A DNA stretch of 64,000 nt from Paraburkholderia tropica (GTDB lineage: Bacteria > Pseudomonadota > Gammaproteobacteria > Burkholderiales > Burkholderiaceae): the NCBI RefSeq assembly GCF_900109265.1, contig NZ_FNZM01000001.1:186001-250000 (forward strand). The letters run 5' to 3'. Position 1 is the stretch's first letter; each line of letters opens with the position of its first letter. The translations under genes and the position numbers were made by a program. Of the stretch, positions 44,958 through 53,176 are shown piece by piece. Under the pieces are notes generated by a model. It saw nothing but the letters and a program-made list of their open reading frames with translations. It was not told the DNA's origin and searched no databases.

Positions 44958-46373
44958 ATGCTCGACCTACATTCGCTCGTGCTCGGCGGCGGCGGCGCCA
45001 AAGGCGTGGTCTACCCCAAGGCGCTCCAGAAACTGCATCGCGACCGCCAGATCGATCTGCGCGCCGTGCCCCACGTGGCGGGCGCGAGCGCGGGCGCGCT
45101 GACCGGCTTCATCCTCGCGCTCGGCGGCACGCCCGAAGCGATCGCACGTCTTTCGCCGACCATCAGCGAAGCGCTGCCCTTCGCGACCAAATCGTTCGCG
45201 AATCGCAGCGAAAAGCGCATCGCCCTGAGCCGCGCGTCGACCGTTGTCGACTACGCGGCCGACAAGCTCGACGGCTCGGCGATTCCCTCGGTGCTGATGA
45301 TCTGGGCCGAAACCGCGCTGCTGCAACTGATGCGCCGCATCGTCGAGCAAATCGACCTCGACGACGAAGGCGACAGCTACCTCGCGCTCGACGGCGAACG
45401 CTATTACCTGAACGAGCTGCATGGGCGCGGCATGGGCTGCTTCTGGGACTACGACGTCGACCCGGGCGGCCCGCACATCGCCGCGCTGCGCGCCGCGCTC
45501 GCCACCGGCCTGCGCGATCTGCGGCGCTTCGGCTGCTATCTCGTCGGCACGCATCACCGCATCGTCACCCTGCTGCGCGACGCGGGCATCGACGCCGGCT
45601 GGAAGCATCTGAGCGTCACGCTCACACGGCTCTATCCGGCGCAGGTCGACAGCGAGGCGCTCGCCGAGACCTTCGGCTCGCTGAACTATGTGTCGACGCT
45701 GTTGCCGCCGGGAACGTGGTCGACCGATCGCAATCCCGTCCATAAGGCGTTCGTGCGTCACGAAGGCGTCTGCCTGCTCGCGGCCGCGCAGGCGAGCGGC
45801 GCCTTTCCGCTGCTGTTCGCGCCGACACCGCTCGGGCCGTCGCCGTCGCTGCGCGACTTCCTCTACACGGATGGCGGCTGCATGAGCAACATGCCGATCG
45901 AAGCGCCCATCTTCGCGGACAGCATCATCGGCAGACCGCCCGCCGAGCGCGACATCCTCGCGATCGGTCTGAACGACGGCGACGAAGCGAGCAGCCTGCC
46001 CTCCGGCTGGCAGATGTGGGCCGTCCAGCGCCTGATGCTGCCGTCGGCGCACAAGACCATCGTCGTGCCCGCCGACAACTCGTTCTACGCGAACGCGCGG
46101 CGCGACATTTGCAGCATGCCGCCCGCCGCGCAAACCGAGCACGGCGCGTTGTTCCGCTTCAGCATGAAACCCGAAGGCGACTACCGCATCTTCTACGCGA
46201 GCAAATTGCCGGACGCACCGATTTCGCTGACGGCGGAAATTCCGACCGGCGCGCAAAGCCGCAGCGTGCAGGACGCCATCGACGCGTATGCGGACACCAT
46301 CGCGCGCAATCTCGCGCAGCTCGTGCAGCAGGCCGGACAACCACGCGGCGGGCTGGTCTGGGGCGGACTGTAA
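44958..46373 (+). CDS. Patatin-like phospholipase
   Basis: 471-residue lipid acyl hydrolase. The oxyanion motif LGGGGAKGVVYPKAL opens the protein (residues 7-14), the nucleophile elbow GASAG lies near residue 42, and the dyad Asp is in TDGGCMSNMP (about 310). There is no signal peptide, so it would act in the cytosol or be released by lysis. Patatins such as ExoU are potent membrane toxins. Placement 29 bases after the RebB fusion gene suggests it is an effector whose delivery depends on R-body rupture. Confidence 0.87.
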   Translation: MLDLHSLVLGGGGAKGVVYPKALQKLHRDRQIDLRAVPHVAGASAGALTGFILALGGTPEAIARLSPTISEALPFATKSFANRSEKRIALSRASTVVDYAADKLDGSAIPSVLMIWAETALLQLMRRIVEQIDLDDEGDSYLALDGERYYLNELHGRGMGCFWDYDVDPGGPHIAALRAALATGLRDLRRFGCYLVGTHHRIVTLLRDAGIDAGWKHLSVTLTRLYPAQVDSEALAETFGSLNYVSTLLPPGTWSTDRNPVHKAFVRHEGVCLLAAAQASGAFPLLFAPTPLGPSPSLRDFLYTDGGCMSNMPIEAPIFADSIIGRPPAERDILAIGLNDGDEASSLPSGWQMWAVQRLMLPSAHKTIVVPADNSFYANARRDICSMPPAAQTEHGALFRFSMKPEGDYRIFYASKLPDAPISLTAEIPTGAQSRSVQDAIDAYADTIARNLAQLVQQAGQPRGGLVWGGL

Positions 46374-46397
46374 GCAGCCGCGTGCGTTAGCGCCATC

Positions 46398-46440
46398 GCA
46401 TCGATCGTGCTCGCGCGGTTTGGGTGGGCACGATCGATGC
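46398..46440. repeat. Perfect 13-bp inverted repeat
   Basis: GCATCGATCGTGC (46398-46410) and GCACGATCGATGC (46428-46440) are exact reverse complements with a 17-base loop. It sits in the 223-base gap after the patatin gene. No T-run follows; it could attenuate transcription or bind a regulator. Confidence 0.7.
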
Positions 46441-46596
46441 CTCGTCGCTCCATCGATTATATTTTGGCATCCGAATTATTTTGATTCGATGCCTGCGTGG
46501 GTCGCTTGAAAATCGCGCTCCAAAACCGCGCTTCATGGCGGCTTCACGCGCGAGCTTCTTCCGCAACCCGTTAGCCGTTTTCACGGATCGACCGAC

Positions 46597-47064
46597 ATGT
46601 CTCCGCCCGCACCGGCATCGCGTCAAGAAGGGCCCCGCGCGGGCGGACTGCCTTCGCTGAGCCGCAGTCCGATTCATCTGCTGTCCGCGCTCGTCACGGT
46701 ATCCGTCGACAAGCTGTGGGACAGCATGTTGCTCGACATGGCCAAAACGCTGCCGTTCGAGCAGAAAGCGCATTTCCTGCTGATCGTGGCGCTGTTGCTG
46801 TTCGTCGTCACCACGCTCAGCACGACGCTCACGCAGTCGAGAGTCGACTCGGACTCGCCCGGCGTCGCGCTCGCCAAAGGTCTCGCGATGGGCGTGCTCG
46901 CCAGCCTGCCCTACACCTTCAGCGCGACGGAAATGGATTTGCTGTTCATCGGCTGGTCGGGCATCAACGAGTTGCAGCAGCAGCATCGGAAGACTCGGCA
47001 GGACCCGAAGCCGGATCACCGCTTTTCCCCCACCCAACAGGAGAACGTCCCGTGGACTCCCTGA
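46597..47064 (+). CDS. Small membrane protein, holin-like candidate
   Basis: 155-residue protein with two membrane segments (HFLLIVALLLFVVTTLSTTL, about 59-78, and GLAMGVLASLPYTF with the following MDLLFIGWSGI, about 94-118). It has a polar N-terminus and a charged Gln/Lys-rich tail. No family is recognised. The small size, two hydrophobic helices and a signal-less lysozyme gene in the same cluster make a holin-like role attractive, but this is inference. The start ATG lacks a strong ribosome site. It overlaps the next gene by 13 bases. Confidence 0.65.
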   Translation: MSPPAPASRQEGPRAGGLPSLSRSPIHLLSALVTVSVDKLWDSMLLDMAKTLPFEQKAHFLLIVALLLFVVTTLSTTLTQSRVDSDSPGVALAKGLAMGVLASLPYTFSATEMDLLFIGWSGINELQQQHRKTRQDPKPDHRFSPTQQENVPWTP

Positions 47065-48179
47065 TTTGCTTGTCGCGACGCCTCGCCGCCGCCCGATTCT
47101 CACGCCTCACACGCTTCACACGCTTCACGCTCGCCACATTCGCCACACTCGGCCTGCTGGCCGCCGGCAGCGCGCGAGCCGCGGACGCGCCGCCGTTGCC
47201 CGCCCTCGCTGCCGATGCAAGTCAGGTCACGGTCTCGGGCTTGTCGTCCGGCGCGTTCATGGCGGCGCAATTCAGCGTCGCCTATTCCCAGAGCGTGGCG
47301 GGCGCCGGCATTGTCGCGGGCGGCCCGTTCTACTGCGCGGGGCTCAATCCGAACGGCGGCCGCGACCGCTTTCTGATCACCGCAAGCACGCTCTGCATGA
47401 CGCCGCCGGGCGCCGCGCCGTCCGGCGCCGCGGCATTCAAGGCCGCCCAGCGCTTCGCCGCCGACGGCCTGATCGACGACGTCGCGAACCTCAAGCGCCA
47501 GCGCCTGTATATCTTCACGGGCGCCTCGGACAAGATCGTCCTGCCGAAGGTCGTCGCGCAGACGCGCGCCTTCTACCGTAGCGCTGACGTCCCCGATGCG
47601 CAGATCGCCTATGTCGACACCATCAACGCCGGGCACGCGCTCATCACCGCGAACCGCAACGATCTGCCCTGCGCGGCCAACGCGCCGCCCAACCTCAACA
47701 ACTGCAACTTCGTGCAGTCGCACGACATCCTGCGCCAGCTATATGGCGAACTCGCGCGACCGGCCACCAAGCTGAACGGCGAGCTGCTCGACTTCGATCA
47801 GACCGAGTTTTTCCAGGGCGGGCGCACGGGACTCGCCGATGTGGGCCACGTCTACATCCCCGCCGACTGCCTCACGCAGACATGCCGCGTGCACGTGGTC
47901 TTTCACGGCTGCACGCAGGAGGACAGCCGTCTCGGCGATCGCTTCTTCACGACGACCGGCTACAACCAGATCGCAGACAGCAATCGCATCATCGTGCTCT
48001 ATCCGCAGATCCGCACCGACAACCGGCGCAATCCGAAGGGCTGCTGGGACTTCTGGGGTTACACCAGCGACGATCCCGCGCACCCGGACTTCTTTATCAA
48101 ATCGGCTCCGCAGATGTCCGCCATCGAGGCGATGGTGCAACGCCTTCTCAGCGCACGCAACGCAAAGGATGAACGATGA
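47052..48179 (+). CDS. Secreted PHB-depolymerase-family esterase (type 2 catalytic domain)
   Basis: 375-residue precursor. The GTG start has AGGAG nine bases upstream inside the previous gene. An Arg-rich N-terminus leads into the signal peptide LATFATLGLLAAGSARA. The catalytic domain has the lipase box GLSSGAFMAAQF, IVAGGPFYCAG, the Asp region FTGASDKIV and conserved Cys-rich segments ending NPKGCWDFWGYTSDD. This pattern is that of type 2 short-chain-length polyhydroxyalkanoate depolymerases. Substrate may be PHB or another polyester or lipid. Its place in an R-body cluster is unusual. Confidence 0.83.
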   Translation: MDSLICLSRRLAAARFSRLTRFTRFTLATFATLGLLAAGSARAADAPPLPALAADASQVTVSGLSSGAFMAAQFSVAYSQSVAGAGIVAGGPFYCAGLNPNGGRDRFLITASTLCMTPPGAAPSGAAAFKAAQRFAADGLIDDVANLKRQRLYIFTGASDKIVLPKVVAQTRAFYRSADVPDAQIAYVDTINAGHALITANRNDLPCAANAPPNLNNCNFVQSHDILRQLYGELARPATKLNGELLDFDQTEFFQGGRTGLADVGHVYIPADCLTQTCRVHVVFHGCTQEDSRLGDRFFTTTGYNQIADSNRIIVLYPQIRTDNRRNPKGCWDFWGYTSDDPAHPDFFIKSAPQMSAIEAMVQRLLSARNAKDER

Positions 48180-48844
48180 ACCCTTCGACTTCACATCGCA
48201 GGCGCGCCGACGCCACCGGCGCGTGCGCCACGAACGGGGCTGCGGCTCCCGCGTCCGGGCCGCTCGCGGCCACGCTGTTCGGGCCGATCGCAGGCACCCT
48301 TGCCGAGCCGTTTCTGCAGGCGTTTCTGCGCTGGGCGCCCGCACCGACATTCGCGGCCCCGCCGCCGTCGGCCGCGCAATGGAAGCCATGGCTCAAGGCC
48401 GTGCTCGACTGGCGCGAGGCCGTCGGCGAGCGCATCGAGGACAACGCGTGGGAAGGGCCGCGCGCCTGGCATCAGCGCTACGACACGGCCGGGCTCGTCG
48501 AATTCGGACGGCAGGTCGCGCACACCACCCATCAACTCGGCAAGCAATGGCTCGACGCACAACTGCTCGCGGCGGCGCAGTGGCGCGAGCAAGGCTTCGC
48601 GCTGTTGCCGCAATGGCTCGATGCACGCGGCCAGGCCGACGCCGCGCTGATCGCCGGCGAAGCCCAGCAGGCGGCGCGCCGGCAATGGGACACGCAAAAC
48701 GAAGCGCTGATGCAATGGTTCAGCGACGCGGGCCCCGCCTATCAAGCCTGTCTTCAGCAATGGCTCGACGACGATCCCGACGAGCGTCGCGCTCGTGCAG
48801 ACGCCGACGCCAACGTCGACGCTCCCGCGCCCGATCCCGCTTGA
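48176..48844 (+). CDS. Hypothetical Trp- and Gln-rich helical protein
   Basis: 222-residue soluble protein with ATGA overlap to the depolymerase gene. The middle (about 60-190) is helical and unusually rich in Trp and Gln (WLKAVLDWREAVGERI, GKQWLDAQLLAAAQWREQG). The C-terminus is acidic. The amphipathic helices and coupling to a PHB-depolymerase gene recall a phasin, but no clear match can be claimed. It might be a chaperone or immunity protein for the enzyme. Confidence 0.6.
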   Translation: MNPSTSHRRRADATGACATNGAAAPASGPLAATLFGPIAGTLAEPFLQAFLRWAPAPTFAAPPPSAAQWKPWLKAVLDWREAVGERIEDNAWEGPRAWHQRYDTAGLVEFGRQVAHTTHQLGKQWLDAQLLAAAQWREQGFALLPQWLDARGQADAALIAGEAQQAARRQWDTQNEALMQWFSDAGPAYQACLQQWLDDDPDERRARADADANVDAPAPDPA

Positions 48845-48887
48845 TCCAGCCTGATCCCGCCATCGACACATTCAGCGAGGAACCCTC

Positions 48888-49328
48888 ATGAAAGCCAATT
48901 CCGCCGGTCTCGCACTCATCAAGCATTACGAAGGATTGCGCCTGATCGCGTACGCCGACGTGGTAGGCGTGCTGACGATCGGATACGGACACACGGGCGC
49001 CGATGTCACGCCGGGGCTCGTCATCACGCAGGCGCACGCCAACCAGTTGCTCGGCGACGACCTCGCGCGCTTCGAGAGCGGCGTCGGCAATCTCGTAGAC
49101 GTGCCGCTCAACGTGAACCAGTTTTCGGCGCTCGTGAGCTTCAGCTACAACCTCGGGCTCGGCAATCTTCGCCAGTCGACGCTGCTGCGCTGCCTGAACC
49201 GCGGCGACTTCACGGCCGCCGCCAACCAGTTCCCACGCTGGGACCGCGCCGGCGGCCGGGAACTGACGGGCCTGCTCAAGCGACGTCAGGCCGAACAGGC
49301 GCTGTTTCTGACGCCACCCGCAAGCTGA
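48888..49328 (+). CDS. GH24 lysozyme (phage-type endolysin)
   Basis: 146-residue muramidase that cleaves peptidoglycan. The catalytic signature E15-x8-D24-x5-T30 (HYEGLRLIAYADVVGVLTIG) is intact and is followed by GYGHTGADV and the conserved FSALVSFSYNLGLGNL. No signal peptide is present, so release needs a holin or cell rupture. The GAGG site before the ATG is good. It follows the previous gene by 43 bases and belongs to the R-body operon, providing the cell-wall-lysing step. Confidence 0.87.
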   Translation: MKANSAGLALIKHYEGLRLIAYADVVGVLTIGYGHTGADVTPGLVITQAHANQLLGDDLARFESGVGNLVDVPLNVNQFSALVSFSYNLGLGNLRQSTLLRCLNRGDFTAAANQFPRWDRAGGRELTGLLKRRQAEQALFLTPPAS

Positions 49329-49421
49329 GCGTTCACAACCGGCGCGCACGCAGCGTCCTGACCACGACAGGCGTGCGCGTTTCGCGTCTGTCCCGTCACG
49401 TTCACTCCCGGAGAATTCATC

Positions 49422-49625
49422 ATGCAGAACGACCTGAACCAGATCCACGACGTCGCCACGAAACTGCTCGGCAGCCATCTGGCCCAATGGGGCGAAGCGA
49501 TCCTCAACGCTTCGGCCGGTCACGACGACAACAAATACCTCGGCGTGCTGCACGCGCTGCTGTCGGTGCGCAACGCGCTCGAGCCGTTCGTCGGCGGCCA
49601 CGCGCAGGACGCGAGTCATGGCTGA
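49422..49625 (+). CDS. Small hypothetical protein of R-body cluster
   Basis: 67-residue soluble helical protein starting MQNDLNQIHDVATKLLG, with GGAG eight bases before the ATG. It overlaps the next gene by 8 bases, so the two are probably produced together. No family is recognised. Confidence 0.6.
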   Translation: MQNDLNQIHDVATKLLGSHLAQWGEAILNASAGHDDNKYLGVLHALLSVRNALEPFVGGHAQDASHG

Positions 49626-50328
49626 TGCCGCGCTCAACCCCGCGCTGCGCCAGATCGCCGAGCAGTATCTGAACCGCTCGCTCGAAGCCCAGGAAGAAGC
49701 CACCTTGCTGCGGCTCCAGCAAGGCTTCCAGGGCCAGGCAGCGACGCCGTCCGCGACGCAGTCGCTCGACGCCGTCGAGCAGGCGCGTCGTCAGGTGCAG
49801 GCCGCCATCGGTCAGGGACAGGCGCAGGCGGCGTCCGGCATGCGCACCCTCCTCGAGACGATCCAGACCAGCTCCGCTCAGGCGCTCGAAGTCCAGGACA
49901 GAGAGGAACAGGCGATTCTCGCGCTGCTCGAGCACTGCAAGACGCTCTCCGATCTGCGGCCCGCGGCGCTCAATCCCGAACTCGCGCAATTGCAGCCCGG
50001 CAACCAGCTTGCGCTCACGCAGATCGCCGCGCATCTGGCCGGCCTCGCGAAACAGGAAGTCGAGCAGTGCTTCAACCAGCAATTCGGGCCGCTCGTCACG
50101 CAGTTGCAGGACCTGATCCAGCGAATCAACGCGCAGGAAGCGGCGAAGGCCGCGCCCGGCAACAACGGCGGTCTCGACAACGGCGGCGCGAACGCTCCCG
50201 CCGTGCCGAACCACGCGGGCAATCCCGCTGCAGGCAGCACGACGAACGCTGGCGCAGCGACGCAAAACACCCAGACCGAGCAGGCAAGCGGTGTTCACGA
50301 GCCGTCCGGCGGCTCGTCCATGCAGTAG
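49618..50328 (+). CDS. Hypothetical coiled-coil protein of R-body cluster
   Basis: 236-residue protein. Residues about 1-190 are helical with coiled-coil character (NRSLEAQEEATLLRLQQGFQ, then LDAVEQARRQVQAAIGQG). The last 45 are an Asn/Gly/Ala-rich disordered tail. No membrane segment or signal is present. It precedes three rebB paralogues by 71 bases and might assist assembly of the ribbon, in the way accessory Reb proteins do; no homology is claimed. Confidence 0.6.
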   Translation: MADAALNPALRQIAEQYLNRSLEAQEEATLLRLQQGFQGQAATPSATQSLDAVEQARRQVQAAIGQGQAQAASGMRTLLETIQTSSAQALEVQDREEQAILALLEHCKTLSDLRPAALNPELAQLQPGNQLALTQIAAHLAGLAKQEVEQCFNQQFGPLVTQLQDLIQRINAQEAAKAAPGNNGGLDNGGANAPAVPNHAGNPAAGSTTNAGAATQNTQTEQASGVHEPSGGSSMQ

Positions 50329-50399
50329 CACGGCGCGACGCGCAACGCTGCCGCCCGTCGGCGCCGTGCATCCACACTTCAACCTCAAGGAGCAACACC

Positions 50400-50723
50400 A
50401 TGTCTTTCCCGACCTCTGTCAACGACCAGATCACGGACGCCGTCACGCAATCGAACGTCAAGGTGCTCGGCGAATCGCCGGCGATGGCCATCGGCTCGCT
50501 GTACCAGACGATGGCGCACTCGACGGGCATCCTGTTCGAGAACTCGGTCTCGGCGCAGCAGCAACAGAACACGCTCACGCAGGCCGCCTCGAACATGGGC
50601 GTCATGCAGATCTACAGCATGGATACGATGGCCGGCGCCGCGGGCACGGAGAAAGTCGCCCAGGGCGGCGTCGCCGACAACCTGACGAGCCTGCTCACCG
50701 TGTTGCAATCGTTCCGCCGCTGA
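50400..50723 (+). CDS. RebB-family R-body structural protein
   Basis: 107-residue RebB homologue, close to the usual length. It starts MSFPTSVNDQITDAVTQSNV, followed by MAHSTGILFENSVSAQQQQNT and a C-terminal region ending LTSLLTVLQSFRR. AAGGAG lies before the ATG. It is nearly identical to the copy at 51135 and forms with 50752 a three-gene array. Monomers should cross-link into ribbons that extend on a pH or other trigger. Confidence 0.9.
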   Translation: MSFPTSVNDQITDAVTQSNVKVLGESPAMAIGSLYQTMAHSTGILFENSVSAQQQQNTLTQAASNMGVMQIYSMDTMAGAAGTEKVAQGGVADNLTSLLTVLQSFRR

Positions 50724-50751
50724 TCGACTGCCTCGACACCGGAGCTGAACC

Positions 50752-51078
50752 ATGGCCTACACCACCGCCGTCAACTCGCAGATCACCGACGCCGTCACGC
50801 AGGCGAACGTCAACGTGCTCGCGCAGGCACCCGCGCTCGCGCTCGGCTCGCTGTTCCAGAGCCTCGCGCACTCGACCGGCATTCTGTACGAGAACACGGT
50901 CTCGGCGCAGCAGCAGCAAAACACGCTCGCGCAAGCCGGCGCGAACATGGGCGTCATGCAGATCTACAGCGTCGACACGATGGCCGACGCCGCCAGCACC
51001 GAAAAGGTGAGCCAGGGCGGCGTTTCCGACAACCTGACCAGCCTGCTCGCCACGATGCAGGCCTTCCAGAACCGCTGA
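50752..51078 (+). CDS. RebB-family R-body structural protein
   Basis: 108-residue paralogue starting MAYTTAVNSQITDAVTQANV. It diverges from its two neighbours mainly in the first 40 residues (NVLAQAPALALGSLFQSLA). It retains AHSTGILYENTVSAQQQQNT and IYSVDTMADAASTEKVSQGG. It lies 28 bases after the previous copy, with GGAG before the ATG. Different paralogues may occupy different places in the ribbon, as RebA and RebB do in Caedibacter. Confidence 0.9.
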   Translation: MAYTTAVNSQITDAVTQANVNVLAQAPALALGSLFQSLAHSTGILYENTVSAQQQQNTLAQAGANMGVMQIYSVDTMADAASTEKVSQGGVSDNLTSLLATMQAFQNR

Positions 51079-51134
51079 TCGCGCGCTGAGCGCGTGCAGA
51101 GCGCGCGCGGCCGCTGTCTCAAAGGAGAACTCAA

Positions 51135-51461
51135 ATGACCTTTCCGACTTCCGTGAATAACCAGATCACCGACGCCGTTACGCAATCGAACGTGAAGGTG
51201 CTCGGCGAAGCGCCCGCCATGGCGATGGGCTCGATTTACCAGACCATGGCGCACTCGACCGGCATTCTGTTCGAGAACGCGGTGTCGGCGCAGCAGCAAC
51301 AGAACACGCTCGCGCAGGCCGCTGCGAATCAAGGCGTGATGCAGATCTACAGCATGAACACGATGGCCGGCGCGGCCGCCACCGAAAAGGTCTCGCAGGC
51401 CGGCATCGCCGACAACCTGACGAGCCTGCTCACCGTGCTGCAAAGCTTCCAGAATCGCTGA
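51135..51461 (+). CDS. RebB-family R-body structural protein
   Basis: 108-residue paralogue starting MTFPTSVNNQITDAVTQSNV, nearly identical to the gene at 50400 apart from about 15 substitutions. AAAGGAG precedes the ATG. It is the last reb gene, 55 bases before a strong terminator. The high identity of copies one and three suggests recent duplication or gene conversion around the more divergent middle copy. Confidence 0.9.
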   Translation: MTFPTSVNNQITDAVTQSNVKVLGEAPAMAMGSIYQTMAHSTGILFENAVSAQQQQNTLAQAAANQGVMQIYSMNTMAGAAATEKVSQAGIADNLTSLLTVLQSFQNR

Positions 51462-51516
51462 CTTCCCTCGTTCCGCGGCCGGCAACGCCCGACGCCTGCT
51501 GCGGAACGCGTCCTTT

Positions 51517-51550
51517 GCCCTGCGTACGTGGCGCGTAGCAGGGCTTTTTT
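51517..51550 (+). terminator. Terminator of the R-body operon
   Basis: GCCCTGC (51517-51523) and GCAGGGC (51538-51544) form the stem, with further pairing inside, and are followed at once by six T. Confidence 0.85.
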
Positions 51551-51570
51551 ACCGCCTTTGGAGACGGATC

Positions 51571-52119
51571 ATGACGATTCATCGAGTTTATGTGCGCGGC
51601 CATGGCGGCCTCGACAAGGGCCCGCTTCCGCCAGCCGCCGACGCGCCGATCGACATCGTGACCGTCGGCGAGTTCGGCTGCACGATGTCCGGCCAGGTCG
51701 CTGACGCCTATATCTACGGCCACGTCACCCGCGCGGGCATCGCCAACGATATCGAATCGGCGCGGATCATCTACTGGACATTCGAACAGAGCGACGCCTA
51801 CGACGGAAGCGGCGATCTCGACCTGCCGAAGCCACCGCTGAATGTCACGCCCGAAGAAAGCGCGACGCACAACCTCGTGTTGCAGGGCGACGGCGGCCTC
51901 GGCGAATGCGGCGTCTGCTACTGGAGCGCCGCGAGTTCGGAACTGCGCTGGCTCGTTGAACTCGGCGACGGCGACGAAATCACGCTGGCGCAGATTCTCG
52001 ACTTGCTGCGCAATCTGCCGCTCGCCCCCGACGACGCGATCGAGCTTTACTGGACGGCCTGCATGAGCGCGAAATACTGGCGCGGCTCGCGCAAGCGCGT
52101 GTCTTTCAAACCCCAGTAG
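51571..52119 (+). CDS. Hypothetical protein, possible Stv-type domain
   Basis: 182-residue protein beginning MTIHRVYVRGHGGLDKGPLP, with later conserved-looking IIYWTFEQSD and LYWTACMSAKYW. The HGG start and a late W-A-C motif recall the poorly characterised 'putative adhesin Stv' domain; this is a weak resemblance. GGAG precedes the ATG, which lies 21 bases after the R-body terminator. It may be expressed by read-through or from its own promoter. Confidence 0.6.
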   Translation: MTIHRVYVRGHGGLDKGPLPPAADAPIDIVTVGEFGCTMSGQVADAYIYGHVTRAGIANDIESARIIYWTFEQSDAYDGSGDLDLPKPPLNVTPEESATHNLVLQGDGGLGECGVCYWSAASSELRWLVELGDGDEITLAQILDLLRNLPLAPDDAIELYWTACMSAKYWRGSRKRVSFKPQ

Positions 52120-52161
52120 TATTCGCGTCGCGTCGCGACGCCGTATATTCCGCGCTGTCGC

Positions 52162-52181
52162 TCCTGAATACGCTCACCTTG
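52162..52181 (-). repeat. Dispersed origin-type iteron 16
   Basis: Minus-strand AAGGTGAGCGTATTCAGGA. It lies 42 bases after the stop of the preceding gene. Confidence 0.72.
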
Positions 52182-52207
52182 GTCTTGCATGGCGGCGAAA
52201 CGGACGG

Positions 52208-52231
52208 CGGTCGGTGAGCGTACACCGACCG
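52208..52231. repeat. Perfect 9-bp inverted repeat
   Basis: CGGTCGGTG, loop AGCGTA, CACCGACCG. It lies between convergent genes; a possible bidirectional transcription stop, although no T-run follows. Confidence 0.55.
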
Positions 52232-52313
52232 GATGGATCACCCGCGACGCAGATTCACCGGTCCGTCCGGCATCGCGGCTTCATCGCGGCTTTCACGAAT
52301 CGCGACACGCGCA

Positions 52314-52913
52314 CTAGAACTTGAACCGCAACTGAAACCCGACCGTAAACGGCAGGTCGTCGGAAGGAATCGGCGGAATGACGATGAAGTTCACACCCAC
52401 GCGCTTGTACGCGACCATCACGATCGGCGCGACGACCGGACCGACTGTGTGGTTACGCCCGAGCCCCCAGTTGCCGTAGTTGTAGCCGGAGATGATGCCG
52501 CCCATCGCCGCGAGCCGCACGAAGCCCCAATGCAGGAATTCGGGCGCCCAGACCGCGCCGCCGTACCACGACGGCCGACGCAGCGAGTTGCGGAAACCGC
52601 CCGCTGTGAGCGCCCAGGTATCGCTCGGCCAGCATTCGATGCCGAGACCCGGATTGAACTGCTCGAAGTCTTTGTCGGGATGGATGTGATACGAGCCGAC
52701 CATGGCGTCGACCCAGAGCCCCGCGCCGCACCAGTCGGCCGCGCGCGCGCTGCTTGCCGCGCCGAATGTGCCAAGTGTGCCGAACACGGCGCCGAATGCG
52801 AACAGCAGCCATGCCGCGACCTGCCGTCGAAGCGGCCTGGTGCGCTTGCGCGTATCGGTTGCTGTGATGCCGCTCGTCCCTGTGATGCCATTGCGCGCTT
52901 GCCCAAACCGCAT
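52314..52913 (-). CDS. Hypothetical outer-membrane beta-barrel-like protein
   Basis: 199-residue precursor. An Arg-rich N-terminus and a hydrophobic signal (VAAWLLFAFGAVFGTLGTFG) are followed by cleavage near ARA. The mature part has short amphipathic strands with many aromatics and ends in FTVGFQLRFKF, a typical barrel-closing terminus. The ATG at complement 52911-52913 follows GGAG. Overall size and the PIP segment recall PagP, but key PagP residues cannot be placed, so no name is given. It is convergent with the R-body-associated gene. Confidence 0.7.
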   Translation of the reverse strand: MRFGQARNGITGTSGITATDTRKRTRPLRRQVAAWLLFAFGAVFGTLGTFGAASSARAADWCGAGLWVDAMVGSYHIHPDKDFEQFNPGLGIECWPSDTWALTAGGFRNSLRRPSWYGGAVWAPEFLHWGFVRLAAMGGIISGYNYGNWGLGRNHTVGPVVAPIVMVAYKRVGVNFIVIPPIPSDDLPFTVGFQLRFKF

Positions 52914-53176
52914 GGATTCTCCGTCCTCGCTCGCGGCGGATCGCATGGTCCGCGCGCTCGCTGTCTTGTTCTTCGATGGCGACGGCAAACTGTACCGCAA
53001 GGCGCTGCGCACGCCTATCGGCTCTGTCGAGCACACGCTCGGATCGCGTCTTGCGGCCGACCTGCCGTATCGCCTGTTCGCCGACGACACGCGGCGGCGC
53101 GAGCCATCATGCCAGCCCGATGAGTCGCGCCGATGAACGTGCCGATGAACGCGAAGAACAGCGGATAACGCGCGGC

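Noticed and set aside
51005..51025. GGTGAG in a rebB gene
   Set aside because: Lies in coding sequence and lacks the second half at the right distance.
52914..53176. Possible small gene between the outer-membrane-like gene and the DUF1348 gene
   Set aside because: Frames on both strands have shadow-like composition and no ribosome site.
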